A model generated the notes under the pieces. The model was not told the origin of the DNA. It saw nothing but the letters and a program-made list of their open reading frames with translations, and ran no database searches. Shown here piece after piece: positions 34,721-43,726 of a DNA stretch of 64,000 nt. Origin of the DNA: 13-2-20CM-66-19 sp036273735 (lineage in GTDB: Bacteria; Pseudomonadota; Gammaproteobacteria; Steroidobacterales; Steroidobacteraceae); the NCBI GenBank assembly GCA_036273735.1, contig DASUHA010000109.1, positions 1 to 64,000 of the forward strand, written 5' to 3'. The translations under genes were made by a program, and so were the position numbers. Positions within the stretch are counted from its first letter, which is position 1; each line of letters opens with the position of its first letter.

Positions 34721-35611
34721 ATGAAAACAGGATTTGTAGGACTGGGAGCCATGGGCCTCTTCATGGCGCGTAACCTCCATCGCGCCGGCCTGCTGACAGC
34801 GGTCTGGAACCGCTCGCCGGAGAAGGCGCGTGCGTTGGCCGCGGAGCTCACCGTCAAGGCACCGGGTACGCTTGCGGACCTGGCCAGGGAAGCCGAGACG
34901 ATCGTTCTCTGTGTCTCCGCAGACAACGATGTGCTCGAGGTCGTGCGCGCACTGGCTCCTGGCCTTGCTGCCGGAAGTCTCGTCATCGACTGCTCGACGG
35001 TCGCGGCCGACACGGCGCGCAAGGCCGCGGAGCTACTGGGCAAACAGGGTGTCGAGTTCCTCGATTGTCCGGTGAGTGGCGGCACGGAAGGAGCGCGTGA
35101 GGGGACCCTGGCCATCATGGCGGGCGGCAACGAGCCGGCGTTCGAGCGCGCCCGTCCGCTCCTGCAGGCCATGGGCAAGACGATCGCGCATTTCGGCCCG
35201 ACCGGCAGCGGCCAGGCGGCGAAGGCCACCAACCAGATCATGTGCGCCGGCATCATCGAGGCGGTCTCCGAGGCGATGGCATTCGCACGCGCCCAGGGGC
35301 TGCCGCTCGAGAAGCTCATCGACACCCTGGGCAAGGGCGCCGGCTCGAGCTGGTATTTCGTGCATCGCGCACCCAACATGGCCCGTGGCAGCTATCCCGC
35401 CGGCTTTCGCGTGCGGCTGCATGCCAAGGATCTGACGATCTGCCGTGACATGGCGGCGCGCTTCGGAGTGGCGCTCCCGGTAGTGGAGCGCATGCTGAGC
35501 GAGTACGCGGAGCTCATCTCCCGCGGGTACGGCGATGAGGACATCTCCGCCTCCTTCCGCTTGAAGGCGGAGCTCTTCGAGCCCAAACGAGGACGCGCTC
35601 CATCCGCCTGA
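34721..35611 (+). CDS. NAD(P)-dependent beta-hydroxyacid dehydrogenase family protein
   Basis: A 296-residue enzyme of the 3-hydroxyisobutyrate dehydrogenase / tartronate semialdehyde reductase / GLYR1 group. The N-terminal dinucleotide motif is GLGAMGLFMARNL, the substrate loop is DCPVSGGTEGA, and the catalytic lysine block is GQAAKATNQIM. Which small hydroxyacid or semialdehyde it reduces cannot be decided. The next gene starts 12 bases later, but the two are functionally unrelated. Confidence 0.85.
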   Translation: MKTGFVGLGAMGLFMARNLHRAGLLTAVWNRSPEKARALAAELTVKAPGTLADLAREAETIVLCVSADNDVLEVVRALAPGLAAGSLVIDCSTVAADTARKAAELLGKQGVEFLDCPVSGGTEGAREGTLAIMAGGNEPAFERARPLLQAMGKTIAHFGPTGSGQAAKATNQIMCAGIIEAVSEAMAFARAQGLPLEKLIDTLGKGAGSSWYFVHRAPNMARGSYPAGFRVRLHAKDLTICRDMAARFGVALPVVERMLSEYAELISRGYGDEDISASFRLKAELFEPKRGRAPSA

Positions 35612-35622
35612 CCCGAAGCGAG

Positions 35623-36693
35623 TTGCTGCGCCAGGCGCTGCGCGGCAGCGCGGAGTCCTTCTACCTTCCGGATTTCTGCGCCTCGCGTGCGGCGTTCGGG
35701 ATCGTCGTCATCGTCGAGCTGACCGCGATCGTCCTCTCCCTCGCCCGCTCGGGCGGAGCCATCGATTTCTGGGCCGACCTGGCGCGGACCTCGCTCTTCC
35801 TCCTTTGGGTCGGTCTCTGCTGCGCGGCGCTACTTTGCTGGAGCCGCAGCCGCCTCGAGCGGTTGACCGTCGCCCGCGGCTCGGCGGCGGTGCTCATGCT
35901 CCTGACGGCGACGATCGCCGCCATCTCGGCCGCCGCCTATCTCATCGGCCACAGCTACCCGGCCGTGGTGTCCGGCACGAGCACGCTCTTCCCATCGCGG
36001 GAGTTGCCCTTCGTGCTCGGTAACGTAGCGATCGGCTTCGTGATCGTCGCCGTGGCGTTGCGCTACTTCTATGTGACGCACCAATGGCGGCGTAACATCG
36101 AAATGCGAGCCGCCGCCCGCGTGCATGCGCTGCAGGCGCGCATCCGCCCGCACTTCCTCTTCAACAGCATGAATACCATCGCCTCGCTCACCCGCTCCGA
36201 CCCGGTGCTCGCCGAGCAGGCCGTGCAGGACCTGGCCGATCTCTTTCGCGCCTCTCTCGGCGATCAGCGGCAGACCATCTCGCTGGCCGAGGAGCTCGAA
36301 GTGGCGCGGACCTACCAGCGCATCGAGGAGCTGCGCCTCGGCCCGCGCCTGCACGTGAGTTGGAACGTGGAGCGGCTGCCGGCGGATGCGCGCGTTCCCG
36401 GCCTCCTGCTGCAGCCGCTCATCGAGAACGCGATCTATCATGGTGTCGAGCCGCGGCCCGAAGGCGGCACGGTCAGCATCGTGGGAGAGGTCGCTGGAGA
36501 TCTCATCACCATCGTGGTCCGAAACCCCGTGGATGAGCGCGAGAGCGATCGCGAAGGCAACCGGCTGGCGCTGGCCAACATCCGCGAGCGGCTGGCCCTG
36601 CTCTATGGCGAGCTTGCCCTGGTGAAGGCGGGGCGCTTCGATCGCGAGTACATCGTAACCCTGCGTTTCCCGCACGTGACGGCGGTGCAATGA
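35623..36693 (+). CDS. algZ: LytS/AlgZ-type sensor histidine kinase
   Basis: A membrane kinase of 356 residues with four N-terminal membrane segments (for example AFGIVVIVELTAIVLSLA and ELPFVLGNVAIGFVIVAVAL). The LytS-type phospho-acceptor box RPHFLFNSMNTI lies near residue 175, and an HATPase domain follows with LLLQPLIENAIYHG and LANIRERL. It pairs with the LytTR regulator downstream, like AlgZ/AlgR of Pseudomonas, which controls surface and virulence traits. The start is a TTG at 35623; no ATG or GTG fits, and an upstream CTG at 35608 is conceivable. Confidence 0.86.
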   Translation: MLRQALRGSAESFYLPDFCASRAAFGIVVIVELTAIVLSLARSGGAIDFWADLARTSLFLLWVGLCCAALLCWSRSRLERLTVARGSAAVLMLLTATIAAISAAAYLIGHSYPAVVSGTSTLFPSRELPFVLGNVAIGFVIVAVALRYFYVTHQWRRNIEMRAAARVHALQARIRPHFLFNSMNTIASLTRSDPVLAEQAVQDLADLFRASLGDQRQTISLAEELEVARTYQRIEELRLGPRLHVSWNVERLPADARVPGLLLQPLIENAIYHGVEPRPEGGTVSIVGEVAGDLITIVVRNPVDERESDREGNRLALANIRERLALLYGELALVKAGRFDREYIVTLRFPHVTAVQ

Positions 36694-36697
36694 ACCC

Positions 36698-37426
36698 ATG
36701 AAGGTCCTGATCGTCGACGACGAGCCCCCGGCGCGCGAGCGGCTGCGAAGCCTCCTCGCGGAGATAAGTGATACCGAGATCGTCGGTGAGGCCGGTACCG
36801 GCACCGAGGCGTTGAGTCAGGCCGCAGCGCTCTCTCCCGACGTCGTGCTGCTCGACGTACGCATGCCCGGCATGGATGGCATAGAGGCGGCGAGACATCT
36901 GAACACGCTGGAGGAGCCGCCGGCGGTCATTTTCACGACTGCATACGACCAGTATGCCGTCAATGCATTCGAGACACGGGCCGTAGGCTATCTCCTCAAG
37001 CCCATCCGCAAGGAGAAACTGGCTGCCGCCCTCGAGCAGGCCGGACGCCTCACCCGTCCACAGCTGCAGCGCCTCGCCGCCGCGGCGAGAGCCGAGCGCC
37101 GCACGCACATCGCCGTGCGCCACCGCGAAGGATTGCGCCTGATCCCGATCGAAGAAGTGCAGTTCTTCCTGGCCGATCAGAAATACACCACCGTGCGCCA
37201 CTTGCGGGGTGAGGATCTGATCGAAGACTCGCTGCGTATGCTCGAGGAGGAGCTCGCTCCGGACTTCGTGCGCATCCACCGCAATGCGTTGGTGGCGGTC
37301 CGGCATCTCGATCGGATCGAGCGCAGTGGCGACGGACAGTGCTTCGTGAGACTGCGCGGGTGCGAGGCGCCGCTCGCCGTCAGCCGCCGCATGGCCGGGG
37401 AGTTGCGCGAGCGGTTCAGGCTATGA
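36698..37426 (+). CDS. algR: LytTR-type response regulator, AlgR-like
   Basis: A 242-residue transcription factor with a receiver domain (1-120; acidic pair D7/D8, phospho-acceptor D53 in LLDVRMPG, K106 in YLLKPI) and a C-terminal LytTR DNA-binding domain (about 137-240, with RIHRNALVAVRHL). It follows the AlgZ-like kinase by four bases and is its evident partner. The target genes cannot be read here. The symbol is given by similarity of architecture and context. Confidence 0.9.
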   Translation: MKVLIVDDEPPARERLRSLLAEISDTEIVGEAGTGTEALSQAAALSPDVVLLDVRMPGMDGIEAARHLNTLEEPPAVIFTTAYDQYAVNAFETRAVGYLLKPIRKEKLAAALEQAGRLTRPQLQRLAAAARAERRTHIAVRHREGLRLIPIEEVQFFLADQKYTTVRHLRGEDLIEDSLRMLEEELAPDFVRIHRNALVAVRHLDRIERSGDGQCFVRLRGCEAPLAVSRRMAGELRERFRL

Positions 37427-37463
37427 GCTTTCGCGTGGCCGTGCAGTCACTGAGTTATGATCC

Positions 37464-38297
37464 ATGCTGATGCGCATCGACTTCACCAAGATGCACGGGC
37501 TCGGTAACGACTTCGCCGTGTTCGACGCCCCCGGCTCCCTGCCGCTCGACAGCACGCTCATCCGCCGTCTGGCGGACCGCCATACCGGTATCGGGTTCGA
37601 TCAGGCGCTGGTGCTGGAGGCTCCCCGCCGGTCCGACACCGCGGTGTTCTATCGCATCTTCAATGCGGACGGGATCGAGGTGGAGCAGTGTGGCAACGGC
37701 GCCCGTTGCATCGCCGCGCTCCTGGGGGCGCGTGGACTCGCGCGCGCGGGCGCGGTCACGATGGACAGTCCCGCTGGCCCGATTCGGGCGCGTCTCCTGG
37801 AAAAGGGTGCGGTATCCGTGGACATGGGTCCGGTGCGGTTCGATCCGGATTCACTGCCCTTCGATGCCGAGGCGGAGGCCGAGCGCTACCCGCTCGAAGT
37901 CGCGGGCGGCAGAGTCGAGGTCGGCGCGGTTTCCATCGGCAACCCCCACGCCGTCCTCGCGGTGGAGTCGGTCGATACCGCTGCCGTGCAGCGTCTCGGC
38001 CCGGCAATCGAGCATCATCCGCGCTTTCCCAGGCGGGTGAACGCGGGTTTCATGCAGATCATCGACCGCTCGCACATCCGCCTGCGAGTCCATGAGCGTG
38101 GCGCCGGCGAGACGCTCGCCTGTGGCACGGGCGCCTGTGCTGCCGTGGCGGTGGGCCGGCGTTGGGGCGAGCTCGACCGGGAAGTGCACGTCAGCGTGCG
38201 TGGCGGCGAGTTGCGCGTAAACTGGGATGGTCCGGGAGAGCACATCTGGCTGACGGGACCGGCTGAGATATCCTTCGCAGGCCACGTAGAGGTTTGA
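37464..38297 (+). CDS. dapF: Diaminopimelate epimerase
   Basis: Converts LL- to meso-diaminopimelate for lysine and peptidoglycan. The two catalytic cysteines are present: C76 in EQCGNGARC and the partner near 219 in ACGTGAC. FTKMHGLGNDF near the N-terminus is typical. Length 277 is standard. A second ATG six bases downstream is an equal start candidate. It heads the conserved order dapF-DUF484-xerC; lysA, usually upstream, is absent here, and lptM lies 8 kb away. Confidence 0.95.
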   Translation: MLMRIDFTKMHGLGNDFAVFDAPGSLPLDSTLIRRLADRHTGIGFDQALVLEAPRRSDTAVFYRIFNADGIEVEQCGNGARCIAALLGARGLARAGAVTMDSPAGPIRARLLEKGAVSVDMGPVRFDPDSLPFDAEAEAERYPLEVAGGRVEVGAVSIGNPHAVLAVESVDTAAVQRLGPAIEHHPRFPRRVNAGFMQIIDRSHIRLRVHERGAGETLACGTGACAAVAVGRRWGELDREVHVSVRGGELRVNWDGPGEHIWLTGPAEISFAGHVEV

Positions 38298-38302
38298 AGA
38301 AC

Positions 38303-39031
38303 ATGACGACACGAGAAGCTCGAGGGTTGGCCGCCAAGGAAAACGAGGAAGATACGATCGCTGCCTATCTGCAGCACAATCCGGACTTCTTCGAGCGGCA
38401 CCAGGCGCTGCTGACCCGGCTGCGGATACCGCACGCGCGGGGCGGCTCGACCATCTCGCTGGTCGAGCGGCAAATCGAGGTGCTGCGCGAGAAGCATGCC
38501 GCGCTCGAGGGCAAGCTCGCCGAGCTGGTGAGCGTGGCGCGCGCCAACGACGCGATTGCCGACAAGCTCCATCGCTTCACCCGCAGGCTTCTGCGTGCGG
38601 GCTCGCGCGCGGAGGCCGTGGCCCGGATCGAAGCCAGCCTGCGGGAGGACTTCGATGCCTTTCACTGCGTGCTCGTATTGATGGGCGAATACCCCGACCT
38701 CACGCCGCAACGTTTCGTGCGCACTGTTGCCCGTGACGATGCCGGGCTGAAGTCTTTCGAGACGCTCTTTACCAGCGGCAAGCCGCGATGCGGCCAGGCG
38801 CGCGACACCCAGCGCGAGTTCCTCTTCGGCCAGGATGCGAACGACATCGGCTCCATGGCCCTGGTGCCGCTCCTCTCGCCTGCCAACACGACCGGCACTG
38901 CCGGCCTGCCGGCTCCGCTCGGCGTGCTCGCGCTCGGCAGCAACGATCGCGACCGCTTCCATCCCGGAATGAGCACCGAGTTCCTCGGGCGCATGGCGGA
39001 TCTCATCGCCGATTCGCTGGCCTCGCAATGA
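38303..39031 (+). CDS. DUF484 family protein
   Basis: A 242-residue protein of the DUF484 family, always found between dapF and xerC in gammaproteobacteria. It has an N-terminal helical segment (AAYLQHNPDFFERHQALLTRL, shown in part by family logos), a coiled coil (VERQIEVLREKHAALEGKL) and a GAF-like C-terminal domain (about 100-240). Function is not established. The ATG at 38303 is chosen; an in-frame TTG at 38294 overlaps the dapF stop. Confidence 0.88.
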   Translation: MTTREARGLAAKENEEDTIAAYLQHNPDFFERHQALLTRLRIPHARGGSTISLVERQIEVLREKHAALEGKLAELVSVARANDAIADKLHRFTRRLLRAGSRAEAVARIEASLREDFDAFHCVLVLMGEYPDLTPQRFVRTVARDDAGLKSFETLFTSGKPRCGQARDTQREFLFGQDANDIGSMALVPLLSPANTTGTAGLPAPLGVLALGSNDRDRFHPGMSTEFLGRMADLIADSLASQ

Positions 39032-39113
39032 CACAGCGGGCCAGGGCCCGCGGCGAAATGCGTCGAGTCTCGCGGCAATCGTCTCGACGATTCCCGTCAG
39101 TGAACCATACGCC

Positions 39114-40100
39114 ATGACCCCGGCCGCCCTTGTCTGGATCGAGCGCTTTCGCCGATACCTCTCGGCGGAGCGGCGGTGCTCACCGCACACGCTGGCCGCC
39201 TACACCCGCGACCTTCAGGCGTTGGTGTCATATTGTGAGCGAACGGGGCTCGAGAGCTGGACGGCCATCGACAGCGGGCATCTGCGCACCTTCGCCGCAC
39301 GGCAGCACGCCGGCGGACTCGGGCCACGCAGCATCCAACGGCGGCTCTCGGCCGTGCGCAGCTTCTATGAGTTCCTGCAACGCGAGGCGCATGCGCTGCG
39401 AAGGACCACGCACGGCCCGGATCCAACCGAGGGTACAGATGCCGGCGACCGCGATGTCGCGCGGATTCGCAGCAACCCGGGCCAGGACGTGCGCGCCCCC
39501 AAGGCGCCGCGGCGGCTGCCCGAGACCCTGGATGCCGACCAGATGGCGCGCCTGCTCGAGATCCCGGCCGGGGAGCCTTTCGCCACGCGCGATCGTGCCA
39601 TCATGGAGCTGCTCTACTCGTCGGGTTTGCGCCTGGCGGAGATCGTCGGGCTCGATCGCGGGCATCTCGATCTTCGCGATCGGGTGGTCCACGTCCTCGG
39701 CAAAGGACGCAAGGTGCGCCTGGTTCCGGTGGGACGGGTGGCGATCCGCTCGCTCGAGCAATGGCTTCCCGAGCGCGCAGGCCTCATCCGGACCGGCGAA
39801 GAGGCGCTCTTCGTCGGCCGTCATGGCCGGCGCCTCGGGCGCCGTGCCGTCGAGCTGCGGGTCGCGTACTGGGCGCGCCGCCAAGGGCTGGCCGCTCACG
39901 TGTATCCCCATCTCTTCCGGCATTCCTTCGCCTCGCACCTGCTCGAGTCCGGCGCTGAGCTGCGCGGGGTGCAGGAGCTCCTGGGGCACGCCGACATCGC
40001 CACGACCCAGATCTACACTCACCTTGACTTCCAGCACCTCGCCCGCATCTACGACGCCACTCACCCGCGCGCGCGCCGGGCCAAGACGCCCGCCAAATAG
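39114..40100 (+). CDS. xerC: Tyrosine recombinase XerC
   Basis: Chromosome dimer resolution recombinase acting with XerD at dif. The SAM-like N-terminal domain (1-95) and the catalytic domain are both present. The catalytic set reads SGLRLAEIVGL (Arg), GKGRK (Lys), HLFRHSFASH (His/Arg), LGHADIATTQIYTH (His and the nucleophile Tyr). The position after dapF-DUF484 identifies XerC rather than XerD. At 328 residues it is about 30 longer than usual because of a charged insertion at about 96-118 in the linker between the domains. Confidence 0.93.
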   Translation: MTPAALVWIERFRRYLSAERRCSPHTLAAYTRDLQALVSYCERTGLESWTAIDSGHLRTFAARQHAGGLGPRSIQRRLSAVRSFYEFLQREAHALRRTTHGPDPTEGTDAGDRDVARIRSNPGQDVRAPKAPRRLPETLDADQMARLLEIPAGEPFATRDRAIMELLYSSGLRLAEIVGLDRGHLDLRDRVVHVLGKGRKVRLVPVGRVAIRSLEQWLPERAGLIRTGEEALFVGRHGRRLGRRAVELRVAYWARRQGLAAHVYPHLFRHSFASHLLESGAELRGVQELLGHADIATTQIYTHLDFQHLARIYDATHPRARRAKTPAK

Positions 40101-40133
40101 CGCCAAATTCGCGGGCAATTCGACGAGGATCCG

Positions 40134-40706
40134 ATGACCGATTGGCAGCGATTCGATCCACATGGCACGACCATCCTGGGCGTGCGGCGCAATGGTGCCG
40201 TGGCGCTGGCCGGCGATGGCCAGGTCACGCTCGGCAACACGGTGATGAAGGGCAACGCGCGCAAAGTGCGCAAGCTCTACAACGACAAGGTGATTGCCGG
40301 CTTTGCCGGCGGAACGGCGGATGCCTTCACGCTCTTCGAGCGCTTCGAGGGCAAGCTCGAGAAATACGGCAACCTCACCCGCGCCGCCATCGAGCTCGCG
40401 AAGGACTGGCGCTCGGACCGCTACCTGCGGCGGCTCGAGGCGCTGCTGCTCGTCGGCGATCCCGGCAAGCTCCTCGTGATCTCCGGCAACGGTGATGTCA
40501 TCGAGCCGGATATCGACGCCGTCGCCATCGGCTCCGGCGGCCAGTTTGCGCTCGCGGCCGCGCGGGCGATGCTCGAGACCACGCAGCTCGATGCGCGCAG
40601 CATCGCGGAGCGCTCACTCAACATCGCCGCCGACATCTGCATCTACACCAACCGGAATCTAACCATCGAGGAGCTCGGGCAGGACGCCACGGCCACTCGC
40701 GCCTGA
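40134..40706 (+). CDS. hslV: ATP-dependent protease proteolytic subunit HslV
   Basis: Threonine peptidase of the HslUV (ClpQY) protease. The family start TTILGVRR follows an 11-residue propeptide (MTDWQRFDPHG), so T12 should be the mature N-terminal nucleophile. Other family blocks are VALAGDGQVTLG, KVRKLYNDKVIAGFAG and AIGSGGQFALAAA. Length 190 is about ten residues above normal because of the longer propeptide. It is 11 bases upstream of hslU. Confidence 0.95.
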   Translation: MTDWQRFDPHGTTILGVRRNGAVALAGDGQVTLGNTVMKGNARKVRKLYNDKVIAGFAGGTADAFTLFERFEGKLEKYGNLTRAAIELAKDWRSDRYLRRLEALLLVGDPGKLLVISGNGDVIEPDIDAVAIGSGGQFALAAARAMLETTQLDARSIAERSLNIAADICIYTNRNLTIEELGQDATATRA

Positions 40707-40717
40707 AGGATCGCAAC

Positions 40718-42055
40718 ATGTCATCGCTGACCCCCCGAGAGATCGTCCAGGAGCTCGACAAGCACATCATCGGCCAGGACGCCGCCAAGCGCGCGGTGGC
40801 CATTGCGCTGCGCAACCGCTGGCGGCGCATGCAGGTGGCCGAGCCCCTGCGCCAGGAGATCACGCCGAAGAACATCCTGATGATCGGGCCCACCGGCGTC
40901 GGCAAGACCGAGATCGCGCGCCGGCTCGCGCGCCTCGCCAACGCTCCGTTCGTCAAAGTCGAGGCCACCAAGTTCACCGAGGTCGGCTACGTCGGCCGTG
41001 ACGTCGACTCCATCGTGAAGGAGCTGGCGGACGTCGCCGTGAAGATCACGCGCGAGCAGGAAATGCAGAAGGTCAGTGAGCGCGCCGCGGAGGGCGCGGA
41101 AGAGCGCGTGCTCGATGCGCTGCTGCCGAAGCCGCGCATGATGGGTTTCTCCACCGACGAGCCTTCGCAGCCGCGCGATGCGGAGACGCGTCAGAAGTTT
41201 CGCCGCATGTTGCGCGCGGGCGAGCTAGACGACCGCGAGATCGAGATCGAGCTGCGCTCGCTCCCCATGGGTGTCGAGATCATGGCGCCTCCCGGCATGG
41301 AGGAGATGCAGCAGCAGCTGCAGTCCATGTTCCAGAACCTGGGCGGCAACCGCACCCGCACCCGCAAGGTGAAGGTGCGCGAGGCGCAGAAGCTCCTCGT
41401 CGAGGAGGAGGCTGCGAAGCTCATCAACGAGGAGGAGCTCAAGGTCAAGGCGCTGGCCAACGCGGAGCAGAACGGCATCGTCTTCATCGACGAGATCGAC
41501 AAAGTGACGCGCCGACAGGAGACGATGGGCGCGGATGTCTCCCGTGAAGGCGTGCAGCGGGACCTCCTGCCGCTCGTGGAAGGCTCGACCGTGGCCACCA
41601 AGTACGGCCCGGTGAAGACCGATCACGTGCTCTTCATCGCCTCCGGCGCCTTCAGTCTGTCGAAGCCCTCCGACCTGATTCCGGAGCTGCAGGGGCGGCT
41701 TCCGATCCGTGTGGAGCTCGATTCGCTCAAGGTGGGCGACTTCGTGCGCATCCTGACCGAGCCGGATGCATCACTCACCTCCCAGTACCAGGCGCTGATG
41801 AGCACGGAAGGCGTGTCAGTGCAGTTTACCCAGGACGGCGTGCAGCGTATCGCCGAGATCGCCTTCCAGGTGAACGAGCGCACGGAGAACATCGGCGCGC
41901 GGCGCCTCCATACGGTGATGGAGCGGCTGCTGGAGTCGGTTTCCTACGAAGCCTCGGAGCAGGGCGGCTCGCAGGTGACGGTCGATGCGAAGTACGTCGA
42001 TGATCACCTCGGCAACCTGGCCAAGGACGAGGATCTCAGCCGATACATTCTCTAG
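40718..42055 (+). CDS. hslU: ATP-dependent protease ATPase subunit HslU
   Basis: AAA+ unfoldase that feeds substrates to HslV. Walker A is GPTGVGKTE (57-65) and Walker B is IVFIDEIDK. The pore loop region is GYVGRD. The I domain lies between (about 110-240), and the C-terminal EDLSRYIL is the tail that docks into HslV. Length 445 is standard. It ends the dapF-to-hslU gene run and is convergent with dsbA. Confidence 0.96.
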   Translation: MSSLTPREIVQELDKHIIGQDAAKRAVAIALRNRWRRMQVAEPLRQEITPKNILMIGPTGVGKTEIARRLARLANAPFVKVEATKFTEVGYVGRDVDSIVKELADVAVKITREQEMQKVSERAAEGAEERVLDALLPKPRMMGFSTDEPSQPRDAETRQKFRRMLRAGELDDREIEIELRSLPMGVEIMAPPGMEEMQQQLQSMFQNLGGNRTRTRKVKVREAQKLLVEEEAAKLINEEELKVKALANAEQNGIVFIDEIDKVTRRQETMGADVSREGVQRDLLPLVEGSTVATKYGPVKTDHVLFIASGAFSLSKPSDLIPELQGRLPIRVELDSLKVGDFVRILTEPDASLTSQYQALMSTEGVSVQFTQDGVQRIAEIAFQVNERTENIGARRLHTVMERLLESVSYEASEQGGSQVTVDAKYVDDHLGNLAKDEDLSRYIL

Positions 42056-42087
42056 CTAAGGCCGCGGGGCCCTATGCCATGCGGGGG

Positions 42088-42984
42088 TTATCCCTGCTTG
42101 TGCCCGTGCTCCCAGCCGGCGAGGAAATCGACCAGTGAGATCAGCTTGTTGGGGCTGCCGGCCTTGCCGACATCGGTGCTGAACTTGCCATCTACTGCGA
42201 TGTAGGGGACGCCCTGCACCTGATAGGCATTCGTGATCTCCTCCGCCTGCTGCAGCTGGGTGCTGACGAAGAAGGAGTTGTAAGCCTTCGCGAAGGCGTC
42301 TGCATTGACGCCGTTCTGCACAGCCCAGGCCTGCTGTTGTCTGAAGGTGTCATCCTGGCTGGTGGAGACGAGGATGGACTCGTTGCCTGACTGATCCTCC
42401 TGGTCGTGGATGTAGGTGAACACTTTCTCCACCAGGTCATCGCGGCCCAACGACTTCAGCGTGTAGTAGAGCCGTGCGTGCGCACGATGCACCGGGCCCC
42501 ACATCACCGGGACGCGGACGAACTCGACATACGACGGCTTGTTCTTCAGCCACTGCTGGATATAAGGCTCCAGTGCGTAGCAGTGCGGGCAGCCCAGCCA
42601 GAACACCTCCAGCACCTCTACCTTGCCGGGCGCGACAGTCGTCGACTGCGCCGGAGAGATGACGTCGTAGTTGGTGCCACTTTTCCAGTCGCTGCTCGCG
42701 GGCAATGCCGCATCGGCCGGCAACGCGGCCAAGTGCTCGAGCGGCGTACTGCCGGCGTCGGCGGCTTGCGCGGTGCCTATGGGATCACTCTGATCCTGGC
42801 TCGCAGTCGCCGCGGAGGGGGTCTGGTCGCCGGCAGTCTGCGGGCTGCTGTTCGGCGCCGCCGTATCGCCTGCTTGCGCGGTGGCCTGTACGGCCGGTCG
42901 CGGTGCCTTTGCGTGCAAGAGCCAAACGCCGAGGCCGATCAGGACTGCAGCGGCGAGCGCAAGTAGTGGAAGTTTTCGGGTCAT
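42088..42984 (-). CDS. dsbA: Membrane-anchored DsbA-type thiol:disulfide oxidoreductase
   Basis: A 298-residue periplasmic oxidoreductase with an N-terminal anchor (LLALAAAVLIGLGVWLL), a long disordered linker (about 25-95, rich in A, Q, S, T) and a thioredoxin-fold DsbA domain. The active site is C132-P-H-C135, the oxidising DsbA type, and the cis-proline is in QGVPYIAV. DsbA is normally soluble, so the retained anchor and linker are unusual. It follows cytochrome c4 as in Pseudomonas. Confidence 0.88.
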   Translation of the reverse strand: MTRKLPLLALAAAVLIGLGVWLLHAKAPRPAVQATAQAGDTAAPNSSPQTAGDQTPSAATASQDQSDPIGTAQAADAGSTPLEHLAALPADAALPASSDWKSGTNYDVISPAQSTTVAPGKVEVLEVFWLGCPHCYALEPYIQQWLKNKPSYVEFVRVPVMWGPVHRAHARLYYTLKSLGRDDLVEKVFTYIHDQEDQSGNESILVSTSQDDTFRQQQAWAVQNGVNADAFAKAYNSFFVSTQLQQAEEITNAYQVQGVPYIAVDGKFSTDVGKAGSPNKLISLVDFLAGWEHGHKQG

Positions 42985-43001
42985 CGGTTTACGTCCTGGC
43001 C

Positions 43002-43667
43002 TCAGCGCAGGCCCTGCACGTAGGAGGCGACGTCGCGGATCTGTTCCGGCGTCAGATGCTTCGCGATGTCGAACATGATCGTGCTGTTGGGCGTTGCGGC
43101 CGTGGCATTCGTGCCGGAGTAACGGGTGCCGTTGGCGTAGTTCTGCAACTGCGTCATCACATAGACCGACTGCTGAGCCTCGAGTGCCGGATACCCGGCA
43201 GCCGGATTACCGCGGCCGAGTGGCCCGTGACAGGCAATACACCCCGGCACTTCGTGACTGGCATCTCCGTGGACGTAGAGCGCCTGGCCGGCTTTCCAGT
43301 AGGACGGGTCGGCCTCGAGGCCCACGGGAGTCTGGGCGGCGAAGTACACCGCCAGATTGTCGATGTCCTGGTCGGTGAGACCCGCGGCCATGGGCTGCAT
43401 CACCGGGTTCTTGCGGATGCCGGCACGGAAGAGGTGCAGTTGCTCGGCGATATAGACAGCATTCTGGCCGGCGAGGCGCGGCCAGACGGGATTCTGGCTA
43501 TTGCCATTGGGGCCATGGCAGGAGAAGCACACGGCCGCCTTGGTGGCGCCTGCCTGTGCGGAGCCGTCCGCGTAGGGATTGGGAGTGACTGGAGGGGTCG
43601 CCGCGGCAGCCCATGCAACGGACAACAGTGCAGCGGATGCGGTTGCCAGCAGTGCTCTTTTCGCCAT
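43002..43667 (-). CDS. Dihaem cytochrome c4
   Basis: A 221-residue periplasmic dihaem cytochrome with a signal peptide (ALLATASAALLSVAWAAA). Two class I haem domains carry CFSCH (C47, C50, H51) and CIACH (C143, C146, H147), with methionine ligands in QPMAAGLTDQ and near IMFDIAKHL. It passes electrons from the bc1 complex to terminal oxidases. It is 17 bases upstream of dsbA and divergent from engB, a conserved arrangement in Pseudomonas and relatives. Confidence 0.92.
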   Translation of the reverse strand: MAKRALLATASAALLSVAWAAAATPPVTPNPYADGSAQAGATKAAVCFSCHGPNGNSQNPVWPRLAGQNAVYIAEQLHLFRAGIRKNPVMQPMAAGLTDQDIDNLAVYFAAQTPVGLEADPSYWKAGQALYVHGDASHEVPGCIACHGPLGRGNPAAGYPALEAQQSVYVMTQLQNYANGTRYSGTNATAATPNSTIMFDIAKHLTPEQIRDVASYVQGLR

Positions 43668-43726
43668 CTATTCGCTCTTTCCCCGTATCGCCGTGACGCG
43701 AAAGCGCCGGATTGTACACTACGGCC

